The notes under the pieces: model-generated | Database searches by the model: none | What the model was told of the DNA's origin: nothing | The model's input: the letters and a program-made list of their open reading frames with translations, nothing else | Made by a program: the position numbers and the translations under genes | In this document: piece by piece, positions 34,125-42,857 of the stretch | How positions within the stretch are numbered: the first letter of the stretch is position 1 | Layout of the letters: the number at the start of each line of letters is the position of its first letter | NCBI GenBank assembly: GCA_013178095.1 | Contig: JABLXK010000021.1 | Location: 1-56,630, forward strand | Direction of reading: 5' to 3' | Length of the DNA stretch: 56,630 nt | From: Anaerolineae bacterium | GTDB taxonomy: Bacteria > Chloroflexota > Anaerolineae > Anaerolineales > Anaerolineaceae

Positions 34125-35690
34125 TTAATGGATGAGTTCGAGTAAATTAAGAGGTTTTGCAAGAACCTGTATACCAAAGCGATCCTTGCCAGTTTCAAAA
34201 ATGATCTTCCAATATTCGTGATCTTGTTTTCCACCAAACACCGTTCCAGATAATTGATGATTAATCCAGAGAGGGAGTTCTGATATATTTGTGAGAAGGC
34301 ACTCAATCATTTTCCATAATTCATCAGTAAATTTATGTTGGAATAATTCAACATCTTCAATAACTTGACCACGCATTAAAAAATATTGTTTAACTAAATC
34401 CCGAACATATCGAAGAATGTTATACAAGACTTCTTCCCTTGATACCCGGACAGCCCTTAAATGTTTATCTGACACATCTTCACCACGACGTAATTTATCC
34501 TCAATTTTATTAGCTCCAATATCGAAATCATATGCGCCAATAAAGAATATTTTTGCAATCGTGTTTGCTAACTGAACTATCTGACTTTTTTCCAGTTGTC
34601 GAGGATTTTCACCAATATCATAATTCTGATTTATTGGCATTGCCATTGGGTTCTGTCGGATGAATAATGAGAAAAAGGTTTTTTCAATAGTGCTATAAGA
34701 GAGAGGTTTGATTCCTTCTCGACCACTAAATTCAAAATAATCGCGAAGGAGGTTTTCGGGGTTGTAAATAATACTTATCCTGATATCGTCAACGATATAA
34801 CGCGCTACCTCTCTATGCTCACCTCGAAAGAAATTTACAAGTTCTTGTTCTGAAAATGAAAGATCATCCTCTCCACGATTTGTATATTTTCGATATTCAT
34901 CGATTTTTTCCCAATACAACTGACTGCCTAGAAACCGTTGTATTGATTGATCAAATGCCACTTGCTTTAATATCGTTCCAGCATTCGTGTTTGCCTCAAG
35001 TAAAATGTTTGGATCGGCATTAATAAACATTCGTACAGGCAATGATCGCACACCTAATAAAAGTTGAGCAACAGCTTTATGTTGACCGTCAAATACCTGA
35101 ACTTCTAATTGATTACCTTCTATCTTTCCCCAGGCGAGAGCTATGTGGAGCTGTGGACGTCCGGCGAGAAATTCGTTCAATAAACCACGAATTCTAGGAC
35201 TTACAGCCCTTGGATTAATCCGTTGATCGTGGTGTAAATATTCAATCGGTAAGTTCATTAGGCAATAATCGATACCCGAAAGTGGATCTTTGTAGATTTG
35301 GGTTTCATAATGCTGGTGATCCGTTTCAGGTAAGGTATAGATTAATTTAGAGTCCTGTCTTTGGACATGTAGAGGATATTTTCCTCCCCCAAACAATTCC
35401 AGGAAATCAGCCAGATTTGGGCGATTAGGTAATTGTGTACCAACCTTTTCTTTCACTTGTTCATATTTTGCTAGGCAGCGTGCAACTCGCAAATCAGAGT
35501 CGGATTTGTTACGATTGCATGAAGCATGTGTAGCAGCATAATTATTGTCATCATCTTTTCCACTTTTAGCTCGTGGAATGATGTGATCAATTTCAATTTG
35601 ATCAATTGCTTCATCAATTGGTTTTCCACAAATGAAACACATATTATTTTGTTGTTGCAGCAAAACATGGATAAGTTCTGAACGTTCCAT
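34125..35690 (-). CDS. HNH nuclease fused to a DGQHR/DndB-like domain
   Basis: 521 aa with AGAGGAG before the ATG at 35690. The N-terminus is an HNH nuclease: CFICGK (Cys18, Cys21), EIDHIIPRAKSG (Asp35, His36), ATHASCNRNKSD (His55, Cys58, Asn59, Lys62), so both zinc-binding pairs and the catalytic His are visible. After a linker, residues 130-330 look like a DGQHR domain: YCLMNLPIEYL start, VQVFDGQHKAVAQLLLG (DGQHK at 201-205) and LPVRMFINADP. DGQHR/ParB-like folds occur in DndB and related defence proteins, where they sense or regulate DNA state. The C-terminal 190 aa are helical and unrecognised. The gene lies between the methylase and the helicase, so this protein is the probable restriction effector, with the DGQHR part as sensor. 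I have not seen this fusion named. Confidence 0.82.
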   Translation of the reverse strand: MERSELIHVLLQQQNNMCFICGKPIDEAIDQIEIDHIIPRAKSGKDDDNNYAATHASCNRNKSDSDLRVARCLAKYEQVKEKVGTQLPNRPNLADFLELFGGGKYPLHVQRQDSKLIYTLPETDHQHYETQIYKDPLSGIDYCLMNLPIEYLHHDQRINPRAVSPRIRGLLNEFLAGRPQLHIALAWGKIEGNQLEVQVFDGQHKAVAQLLLGVRSLPVRMFINADPNILLEANTNAGTILKQVAFDQSIQRFLGSQLYWEKIDEYRKYTNRGEDDLSFSEQELVNFFRGEHREVARYIVDDIRISIIYNPENLLRDYFEFSGREGIKPLSYSTIEKTFFSLFIRQNPMAMPINQNYDIGENPRQLEKSQIVQLANTIAKIFFIGAYDFDIGANKIEDKLRRGEDVSDKHLRAVRVSREEVLYNILRYVRDLVKQYFLMRGQVIEDVELFQHKFTDELWKMIECLLTNISELPLWINHQLSGTVFGGKQDHEYWKIIFETGKDRFGIQVLAKPLNLLELIH

Positions 35691-35708
35691 TTGATCTCCT
35701 CTTTATCC

Positions 35709-38615
35709 CTACACATGGTCATTCCGCACCGCGCCGGCCAGTAAACTGGCAGCATGACCGTCTTTTTTCCAGTGATCCATGGTGCTGGAGTGGCGCAGAG
35801 CAGCCAGGTATTCCAAGATACCGATGATCTTCTCGCGGTTGGTCCAGTAGGCTTCACGCAGTTCGGTATGCAGGTAATCCATGCCTTCTTTGGTGCCCTC
35901 GTTCTTGACCGTGAGCCAAATGGAGAACAGACATTGACGCACCAGGCTGTCGTTAAAAGCATCGCCTGAACTGCCAAAAGTGCCCAACCCCTTTTTGCCA
36001 AACTCGCTGGCGGTTTTCAGGCGGGTCTCGTTGGCTTTGGTGCTTTCGAGCAGGTCGGCGTAGTCATTGGCGCCGAAGCCGCGGGCCAGTTCCTGGTAGA
36101 CGCCGCTGCGGTATTCGCCGTGGCTTTCCACTTCCAACCCCTTGATATAGAAACGTTCCATCGAACCTAAAGATTTCCACAATTCAGGTTTCAAGCCGCG
36201 CGGAATGAGATGATCGCAGGCAATCTTAACCGCGCGTCGGATGAGGGCTTCAACCGGACCAACTTCGCCGGGTTTGCGTTCGCGCAGGATCTCTTTCTCG
36301 GGGTCGATCTCTTCGATGGGCTGCCCGGTGAGCACGCGCAGGGCGGCGGCGTAAGCCGCCAATTGATAATCAGCGTCGCTGAAATTGGGGTCAGAGGCGT
36401 CTTCCAGGCGGGTCATGCTGTCGAGCTGTTTGCGTACTTCATCCTCCACTTGATGACTGATCTCGTCCAGGAAGAGCGGCGTGCTGTTGGTCCGTTTACG
36501 CAATACCAGCAGGACAGTTCCTTGTACGTTATTTCCTTTCTTAATTCCCACCGCATCGGTTTCTGTTGCTATTGTCCAGGCGGCGGTAACGCGCAACCCG
36601 GCTGCCCATAGAATCATCGTCAGGTCTGCCCAAACCCCGGCATCCTGATGCGTGAACATAACTACCTGCATGCCGTTCTCTGGCATATGATTGGTTAATT
36701 GCCGGTAGCAATCCACCATGGATTGATTGAAATTTCCGCCTGAACTGCGGACTGCCAGCTCGCGGCGAGAATCGGGGATCCAGGTTGGGAATAAGCGGTG
36801 AATATGGCTTTCTTCCCAGGCTAAGAAAAATTCAGAGATTTCATCGTAATTAACCGCATCCGCGTATGGAGGGTCGGTCACCCATAAGTCATTGTTTTCA
36901 TTAATGATGCGGCAATCCTCTGGCATAATTATATTTTGCGAACAGCGATAGATTGGATGTTCTTTTATAAAATGATCCGTTAATAAAACCAAACCCCTTG
37001 TTGCATAATTGTACATAGTGTTAAATGCTTGGTTGTATAGCGTTTGTTCAATTTTTTCTCCACCATAATGCCATCTTGACAACTTTGATGATAGGTCACA
37101 GCATTTTCCTAAACCGGTTACAAGCCCTACCTGGATTTGTTGTTTGTATTCTCCGGAATTTTGGTATTGGCTGATCAACCGCGAAAGGCTGCCAAAGTAG
37201 AGCAATTGTCTGGGTGTGAACAGGTGATGCCAGTACGTCCAGCCGCGTTCACGTTGAAGTCTTGTTGTCTCTGAGCCGGGTTCAATCTTACGGGAAGGAA
37301 TATACCCCTTTTCCTGCCACTCAGCAATTCGTTCAGCCAGTAGTTCTTCTACTTTCTTCTCGCGGCGCAGGTCTTCGGTGTTGGACGCGCGATAATGACG
37401 CGCGTCTTTTCCTTTTTCCATCGGCTCCACCCAGCGGATGCAGTACAACCGTTCCTGGAAAACGTCATCCGTTCGCGGAGTGAAATCGTTCTTTTCCCAC
37501 ATGCGCAGATGATTTCGAATGACCGCGATGGGTGTACTGGCACCCCCATTCGGCGGAACCAGGCGGCTGTCCTTCACCGTACCGGCTTTCTCCGCCGCGG
37601 CGTATTCGGTTTCGCTGACTCCCTCAAGGATCTCGATCTCATAGCGTTTGTTGATCTCATCGGGCACCAGGTGAGCAATGACTTTCGGTTTTTGTGCAAT
37701 TGCCAGGGTGGGGAGCAGGGGAATCTTCCAACCGGTTTCCGGATCGATGACCTCCACGCAGTATAAATAGGCATCCGCGCGCCAGCCCAGGCTGTTATGC
37801 TCGATACCCCAATCGGTCACCTGCCGATCCACCGCCTGGTAGATCTCTTCCTGCGCCTTTCTCACCTGCTGCGCCACTTCCTCCCCGCCGCCCACCAGGT
37901 TTAAAGACGCCCAGGTGAGCAAAGCGGCCACCGGGTTCAGGTCGGAGCCGTAGGCATCGCAGCCCAGGCGCGCAGCTTCAAAGGGGATGGAGCCGCCACC
38001 GCAAAAGGCATCGCCCACTCGCGGGCGGTGGCCAAAGCGACGCTCCCCTAATTCCTGCACCAGTTCGGGCAAACTTTGAGCATGCGTGCCCAGGTGCGCG
38101 TTGATCTCTTCCCAGACTTCAGAGGAAGGTCCGTCAATTTGCTCCGGACGATCGCAGTATTCCAGCTTTTCGCTGTAAGGCAGGCGTTCGAAAACTAGCT
38201 TTTGCAACTCTTCTTTTTCAGATTTTGAAAGGGATGTTCCACTGAATTTCTTCTGGACGCCAGGCGGCATTTTCGCCAATTCCTCTGCCACCCGCGCAGG
38301 GGGGATGGGTTTGGATTTACGCTGCCACAGCCCGTCGCGGTCCATGGTTAATAACTTTAGAAATATCTCGCGGTCTTTTGTGGGATCGTTTGAAGCTTGC
38401 ATGAGCAAACCAAGCAATGCTGCCCGCACCAAAATGAGCGGTTTTCTGCCTTTCCAGTTTCCTAAACCTACTAGGGTTTGGCTTCCTCCAGCTTTCCGTT
38501 CTTTGTAGCTTTCGGCGGAAACTTTCGCCACCGGAAATTGCGTTTCAATAAAACACGGCTGTTCGATGGGTGTGGATTCAAAAAAAGAGGGCTGCTGTGG
38601 TGTGGGTTCGGTCAT
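35709..38615 (-). CDS. DUF1156-type adenine-specific DNA methyltransferase
   Basis: 968 aa. The ATG at 38615 overlaps the stop of the upstream gene (ATGA), with GAGGAA before it. Residues 20-100 are a DUF1156 N-terminus: FIETQFPVAKVSAESYKERK, then LGNWKGRKPL. Methylase motifs are VGDAFCGGGSIPFEAARLG (about 201-219, SAM-binding motif I) and DLWVTDPPYADAVNY (DPPY at 581-584, catalytic N6-adenine motif). The long insert and C-terminal helical part are typical for DUF1156 proteins of anti-phage loci. It should mark host DNA at a specific site so that the nuclease-helicase machinery spares it. Partner genes upstream (DUF3780, DUF499) and downstream (HNH-DGQHR, PLD-SNF2) are packed on the same strand. 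All key residues are present. Confidence 0.92.
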   Translation of the reverse strand: MTEPTPQQPSFFESTPIEQPCFIETQFPVAKVSAESYKERKAGGSQTLVGLGNWKGRKPLILVRAALLGLLMQASNDPTKDREIFLKLLTMDRDGLWQRKSKPIPPARVAEELAKMPPGVQKKFSGTSLSKSEKEELQKLVFERLPYSEKLEYCDRPEQIDGPSSEVWEEINAHLGTHAQSLPELVQELGERRFGHRPRVGDAFCGGGSIPFEAARLGCDAYGSDLNPVAALLTWASLNLVGGGEEVAQQVRKAQEEIYQAVDRQVTDWGIEHNSLGWRADAYLYCVEVIDPETGWKIPLLPTLAIAQKPKVIAHLVPDEINKRYEIEILEGVSETEYAAAEKAGTVKDSRLVPPNGGASTPIAVIRNHLRMWEKNDFTPRTDDVFQERLYCIRWVEPMEKGKDARHYRASNTEDLRREKKVEELLAERIAEWQEKGYIPSRKIEPGSETTRLQRERGWTYWHHLFTPRQLLYFGSLSRLISQYQNSGEYKQQIQVGLVTGLGKCCDLSSKLSRWHYGGEKIEQTLYNQAFNTMYNYATRGLVLLTDHFIKEHPIYRCSQNIIMPEDCRIINENNDLWVTDPPYADAVNYDEISEFFLAWEESHIHRLFPTWIPDSRRELAVRSSGGNFNQSMVDCYRQLTNHMPENGMQVVMFTHQDAGVWADLTMILWAAGLRVTAAWTIATETDAVGIKKGNNVQGTVLLVLRKRTNSTPLFLDEISHQVEDEVRKQLDSMTRLEDASDPNFSDADYQLAAYAAALRVLTGQPIEEIDPEKEILRERKPGEVGPVEALIRRAVKIACDHLIPRGLKPELWKSLGSMERFYIKGLEVESHGEYRSGVYQELARGFGANDYADLLESTKANETRLKTASEFGKKGLGTFGSSGDAFNDSLVRQCLFSIWLTVKNEGTKEGMDYLHTELREAYWTNREKIIGILEYLAALRHSSTMDHWKKDGHAASLLAGAVRNDHV

Positions 38616-39277
38616 GATTTCTTGGGTTCCTCTTCTTTAGGTTCAGTTTTTACTTCGGTTTCAGTGGATTCACTAAACAAGCTCCAGTTGGGTCCGCTGC
38701 TGGCGCGTTGGAAATACTCGGGCAGTATGGCTTCTGCGTTACCCACCACCGGGTTTTCTGTCAGAGCGTAGCGCACGGCTTTACGCCAACCGCGTCCGCG
38801 GTCGTTAATGCCGTGCCCGGTGGCGGCGGCAGTTTGAGTGTAAAGCCACCAGCGTTCTTCGGGTACCAGCCCGTTCCAGTTGACAATGGCGGTGGGGATG
38901 AGCGCCGGATCTGCATCTTCGATTGCCCAGGCTAATAACAACAGTTCTTTACCCAGTTCACGCCGTACCAGGTTCGCACCCACCCGCCAGGCGCCGCTCT
39001 TCCTGCCCATACGCTTGAGACGCAAGTTGAATTGGGTGCGCGTTTCATCTGCGATGGCATCCCATTTAATCCTTGCCAGGATCACGCGAATTTGTCCGTC
39101 CTGGGTAGCACCGCTGCTCACCGGGCTGGATCCTGTTTCATCGTCCCAGGTGAGATGTTCACTGATCTTGATGGGCGCGTCCCCTCCACGCGGGATTTCC
39201 ACTACGAAGTGATGACGGCTCTCAGCGGGGTCAAAGCCATAGCTATTCTTAATTAAAGCTAATAAAGTTTCATTCAT
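38612..39277 (-). CDS. DUF3780 anti-phage-associated protein
   Basis: 221 aa. The ATG at 39277 has no strong ribosome binding site. The sequence starts MNETLLALIKNSYGFDP and contains HHFVVEIPRGG, VILARIKWDAIADE, RLKRMGRKSGAW, LAWAIEDADPALIPTAIVNW and PEERWWLYTQTAA, a pattern I recall as DUF3780, which is found between DUF499 and DUF1156 genes in bacterial defence loci. The fold and biochemical role are unknown to me; the Trp-rich middle could bind a partner or DNA. The C-terminus is a charged Glu/Lys tail. Translation is coupled to the methylase by the 4-bp stop-start overlap, which suggests a complex with it in a fixed ratio. Confidence 0.82.
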   Translation of the reverse strand: MNETLLALIKNSYGFDPAESRHHFVVEIPRGGDAPIKISEHLTWDDETGSSPVSSGATQDGQIRVILARIKWDAIADETRTQFNLRLKRMGRKSGAWRVGANLVRRELGKELLLLAWAIEDADPALIPTAIVNWNGLVPEERWWLYTQTAAATGHGINDRGRGWRKAVRYALTENPVVGNAEAILPEYFQRASSGPNWSLFSESTETEVKTEPKEEEPKKS

Positions 39278-39337
39278 ACCAATAGGTTTCTACTTTCATT
39301 CTTCAATCTACAAGGTAGAAAAAAGATTGTGATCGAC

Positions 39338-42300
39338 TCAACTTTGCTTTACTTCGCCAGGTTTGAGACTCGTTTTCACTTCTTCCACCCAGTCCAGCAA
39401 TTCCTGACCAAGCAAGAAGGAGAGTGCTTCGGCAGCCAACTGCACCTGTCCATTCCCTTGTAGTTTTCGCAGCGCGGTCAAAACTTCTTCAACCAGTTCG
39501 GGGGCAACTCGTTTGTCCTGGAAGGTGCTCAACTCGATCCATTCGTTATCTCCGCCCTCTCCCATGATGGTCAGCTTGATTCCCACGAATGTGGCATTGT
39601 GCTTGCGGGCTCGTTCGATGCATTCATAGGTCTCTTTGGTGCTTTGCAGCTCAAAGGGCCGCATCCAAATTGCCGGTCGCCTGGTATCGACTTGTACGGT
39701 TTCCTTATCCCCTACAGGGGGAACTACGATCCGTTCCACCAAGGATGCCACCTCATCGCGTTCTGCGTATGCCAGTACCAGGGTGGTTCCGGGTCTCACC
39801 ACAAATGGGCCTTCATAAGAGGCACCGGCCAGTTTGGGGTCTGATCCGTTTGTGGTGTAAGTAATAGGAGCTTCCGGGGCAGTACGTAATTCCAACATGC
39901 GGTCGTTCCCGCTCTGATAGAAGCGGTATTTAAAAGTGATCGTATTTTTCCAGGTGACAGGGTCGCCTGTTTCATGAACATTGGTGGAATCTACTACCAG
40001 GAAAGAAGCAGAGAGTTCACGGGTCTTGAGTTCCGATCCTTCCAGTTTAGCGGATGCGGTGGAAGCAGTGGCACCAAAATCATAGTAAATAGTGTCTCCA
40101 TTGACTGCGGTGATTTTAAGGGTTACCTCGCCAGTGTCCGAGTCACGCAGTTTTTGTTGGATCTCGGCGCGCGTCTTGGGTTGAGGGAATGGACCCTTAT
40201 CCACATATCCACCATTCTCGCGCCAGATGTCTTTTTGGATACAGGTGGTTTTCAGGTCATCCAGCGCAGCTGGCAAATGCCATTGCCATTTGGGCAGCAT
40301 GGCAGCCCGCTTTTTGATCTCATTCCAGGGCATAGATTGGATAGTGAAGAGGCGTTGCTCACACTTCTTGCGGAAAGTTTCACTGGATATATCCTCAGTG
40401 AACTTTTGTTTTTCTTTCAGTAACTCCAGAATTTGCTGTTCACCATTGTACTTGTTGCCATCAAATTTCATGCTGAAGTCAGCACTTTCGAGGGTGGCTT
40501 TATCCGCGATAGGCGGATACCATAAAACGGTAAATGTCTCTCGTACTGCGGAATGAAAGTTGCCGCGAATGCGGTCAGCCAGGTCTTTGGATTGCACCAT
40601 TTGCGGGTCGTTCTCAGGTGTATGATCTCTTGCGAGCTCGTCAATGATGTGCTGAATGGCTTTCAGCCGCTTACCGGTATCAATGAGCGTGTCATAGGTG
40701 TTCTTGGGACCGGTGAGAAAAGCAACGCGGTTTTTCCATGTGGTTTGCTCATAAAAATCTCGAATCTCCTGACGCAATCCACCCCCGCTGTAAGGCTCCG
40801 TAATAACTAAGGTAACCTTGTCTTGTTCCAATTCGATCTCATCCATAGCCGGCAAAGCCAAAACCTTTTGATAGCACCATCCGGTAGAAGGTCTAAACAA
40901 CTCTTCCAACCGGGTGCGTAATTCCTTGATGGCTTGTTCGGGAAGGTAAGCACGAACTAAAGATTCGAGTTTAGCATTCAAATTCTGGACGTTCTTGAAG
41001 TAGAGTTTGCCATCGCGGTCGCTGTGCATGTACCAGGCAGCCGTGGCGAGTTTTTCAAGAACTTCAGTTTTCAACCTGGCTATATCCCGCCCTGGTTCAG
41101 CCAGGTAAGCCACCAGGGTAGGGATGGGTAAACCGATCACGGCGTTGGGCACATTTGCTAATGAAGCCATCAATAGTAGCCGGCAGGCGTCTTGTGTATC
41201 GCGGCCTCCTAAGCTTTGATCTATCAACTCAGCGACAGCATTTCCGTCTGAGGCAATATCGTGCGCAATGGCGTTATCCAGGGTGCTGTTGATCTGACTG
41301 ATTTCTGCGCGGGTTTCACGATCATTAAAATCAATATCATGGGCGGAGATCAAGTAGCGTTTATCTGCTTCTCCTGAGGTCCAAAGACGAGCAACAACAA
41401 TCCTCATTATGCGGATCAGACCGCGGGTTTGCTGAAACCCTGGATTCTCGCGAAAACGAGCGTATAGGTCACGGATGGCAGGATGGAAAGGATAAGCCGT
41501 TTGAATCCGGGCGCTGAATTGCTCCGGGGACTCATTGGTGATGTCCATCTGTTTGGCATCACGAATGGCTTTTTGATAACCTTGTGCTACTTCAGTGATA
41601 TCGCTTTCAGTGGGCAGCTTTTCAAAAATTCGTTTGCGCAGAATGTGATAGAGCTCGTCAGAATTCATGCGTACAGGTTCGAGGCTCATCGCGCTGCGAT
41701 GTGTCTCATGTTCGAAATCAGATAGAATTTCTGAGATTTGTTGCGCACCGGTTTGATAAGCAGCCACCAAGTCGGTGATGACCAGGCAGACGTTCTTACA
41801 GGATTCACGCCCGATCGCAACAAGTAAGTTAGATAATGCTGTCGCCGATACTTTTGCCAGGTTAGAATCCCCTATTGCCTTGGATCGGGCGTTTTCAAAA
41901 TAAGGAGGAAGCTCATCCAGCAAAATCAACACGGTTTGACCAGCCAGCAAATTCTCCCAAGCGGTTTGACCTGGGGCTTGAAGGGGGGAATATAGGTCTT
42001 TGAACAGCTCTTTCTTGCCTAACTGTTCAGCGATAGCTCCCCAAATACCCAATGGTGCATCTGATTCACGTCCAGAGAACGCGACTACCTTCACAGCTCC
42101 AAGTTTAGCATCTGGTTGGTAGAATTTCCCCATCACTTGTTGACGAAACTCAGGGTGTTTTGCAAGGAGACCTAAAGTAAGCAGGTTATGGGTCTTGCCG
42201 CCGCCCATAGCTTGTTTCAGACGAAACACACCTTGTTCGGATTTTCCCTCAAGCCGGCGAAAACCTTGTTCAAGGAGGGTTTTCATCCCTTCAGTAAGGA

Positions 42301-42430
42301 AGTTTTCCTCGAAGAATTCCGCTGGGTCGATCTTGTCGGCAATAAGGTCAGAAATATCGAGTACTGTATCCCTGCGTTGAGTATCAAAAACACTTGCCCG
42401 CGGTATGCACAATTTTTGTAACGTCTGCAT
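39338..42430 (-). CDS. DUF499 ATPase of the defence operon
   Basis: 1,030 aa; AAAGGAG stands about 7 nt before the ATG at 42430, the first gene of the operon. Walker A is KQAMGGGKTHNLL (GGGKT at about 76-80) and Walker B LILLDELPPYF (about 168-178). The region 1-380 fits the ATPase core of DUF499 proteins, with RGLIRIMRIVVARLW and a preceding PFHPAIRDLYARF block. The C-terminal third contains beta-rich parts (GNDRMLELRTAPEAP, TNGSDP and PGTTLVLAYA) that look like an Ig-like or chitobiase-type domain for binding, then a helical tail. DUF499 proteins are known partners of DUF1156 methylases in anti-phage loci, and probably act as the ATP-driven sensor or loader. No promoter could be picked with confidence in the 100-bp gap upstream. 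Confidence 0.9.
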   Translation of the reverse strand: MQTLQKLCIPRASVFDTQRRDTVLDISDLIADKIDPAEFFEENFLTEGMKTLLEQGFRRLEGKSEQGVFRLKQAMGGGKTHNLLTLGLLAKHPEFRQQVMGKFYQPDAKLGAVKVVAFSGRESDAPLGIWGAIAEQLGKKELFKDLYSPLQAPGQTAWENLLAGQTVLILLDELPPYFENARSKAIGDSNLAKVSATALSNLLVAIGRESCKNVCLVITDLVAAYQTGAQQISEILSDFEHETHRSAMSLEPVRMNSDELYHILRKRIFEKLPTESDITEVAQGYQKAIRDAKQMDITNESPEQFSARIQTAYPFHPAIRDLYARFRENPGFQQTRGLIRIMRIVVARLWTSGEADKRYLISAHDIDFNDRETRAEISQINSTLDNAIAHDIASDGNAVAELIDQSLGGRDTQDACRLLLMASLANVPNAVIGLPIPTLVAYLAEPGRDIARLKTEVLEKLATAAWYMHSDRDGKLYFKNVQNLNAKLESLVRAYLPEQAIKELRTRLEELFRPSTGWCYQKVLALPAMDEIELEQDKVTLVITEPYSGGGLRQEIRDFYEQTTWKNRVAFLTGPKNTYDTLIDTGKRLKAIQHIIDELARDHTPENDPQMVQSKDLADRIRGNFHSAVRETFTVLWYPPIADKATLESADFSMKFDGNKYNGEQQILELLKEKQKFTEDISSETFRKKCEQRLFTIQSMPWNEIKKRAAMLPKWQWHLPAALDDLKTTCIQKDIWRENGGYVDKGPFPQPKTRAEIQQKLRDSDTGEVTLKITAVNGDTIYYDFGATASTASAKLEGSELKTRELSASFLVVDSTNVHETGDPVTWKNTITFKYRFYQSGNDRMLELRTAPEAPITYTTNGSDPKLAGASYEGPFVVRPGTTLVLAYAERDEVASLVERIVVPPVGDKETVQVDTRRPAIWMRPFELQSTKETYECIERARKHNATFVGIKLTIMGEGGDNEWIELSTFQDKRVAPELVEEVLTALRKLQGNGQVQLAAEALSFLLGQELLDWVEEVKTSLKPGEVKQS

Positions 42431-42532
42431 GTTGAAATTCTCCTTTATGATGCCAATCCCTCTGATTCAATAATCTTGAGGTGAAATCGGCTCTAGCAAG
42501 GCTAAAATAAACAAAAACTTTCTAATATTCCT

Positions 42533-42751
42533 TTATGGTAATGTTGATGGAGAAATTGCGGAATGATCAATTTTTTTCCCTACTAGGTCATCTATCCATG
42601 ACTGTATTGAACTTCTCTTATATCGCCAGTGTTTGCCCACCTTGAAAGCTGGCAATTTTTGGTCTTGAGTCAATTTGTAAACTGTCGAAAGTGGAATACG
42701 TAAATATTTTGCAACTTCGATTGAGGTTAAAAATTCACTATCATCAACCAT
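42533..42751 (-). CDS. Excisionase-like helix-turn-helix regulator
   Basis: 72 aa from the ATG at 42751 (an in-frame GTG at 42754 is possible). It is a MerR/Xis-type winged helix: FLTSIEVAKYLRIPLSTVYKLT is the helix-turn-helix (shortened here to its motif), then KLPAFKVGKHWRYKRSSIQSWIDD forms the wing. Proteins of this family act as excisionases or as DNA-binding regulators. It lies upstream of the DUF499 gene on the same strand with a gap of about 100 bp, so it could regulate the defence operon. A 14-bp palindrome at 42826-42839 lies about 75 bp upstream of its start and might be its operator. Confidence 0.8.
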   Translation of the reverse strand: MVDDSEFLTSIEVAKYLRIPLSTVYKLTQDQKLPAFKVGKHWRYKRSSIQSWIDDLVGKKIDHSAISPSTLP

Positions 42752-42825
42752 CACAACCCCGCCTTGATCCTGTTATTTATCACAGTTGCTCCTAATTATT
42801 ATAGCAAAGGTGCTGAAAACAAAGG

Positions 42826-42839
42826 TAGCAAAATTGCTA
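42826..42839. promoter_or_regulatory. Palindrome upstream of the HTH regulator, candidate operator
   Basis: TAGCAAAATTGCTA is a perfect 14-bp palindrome in the 106-bp gap between the Fic gene and the HTH gene. A related half (AGCAAAGGTGCT) lies at about 42803-42814. The remainder of the gap shows no other feature. Confidence 0.45.
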
Positions 42840-42857
42840 AGATTATTGGATCAGGAA

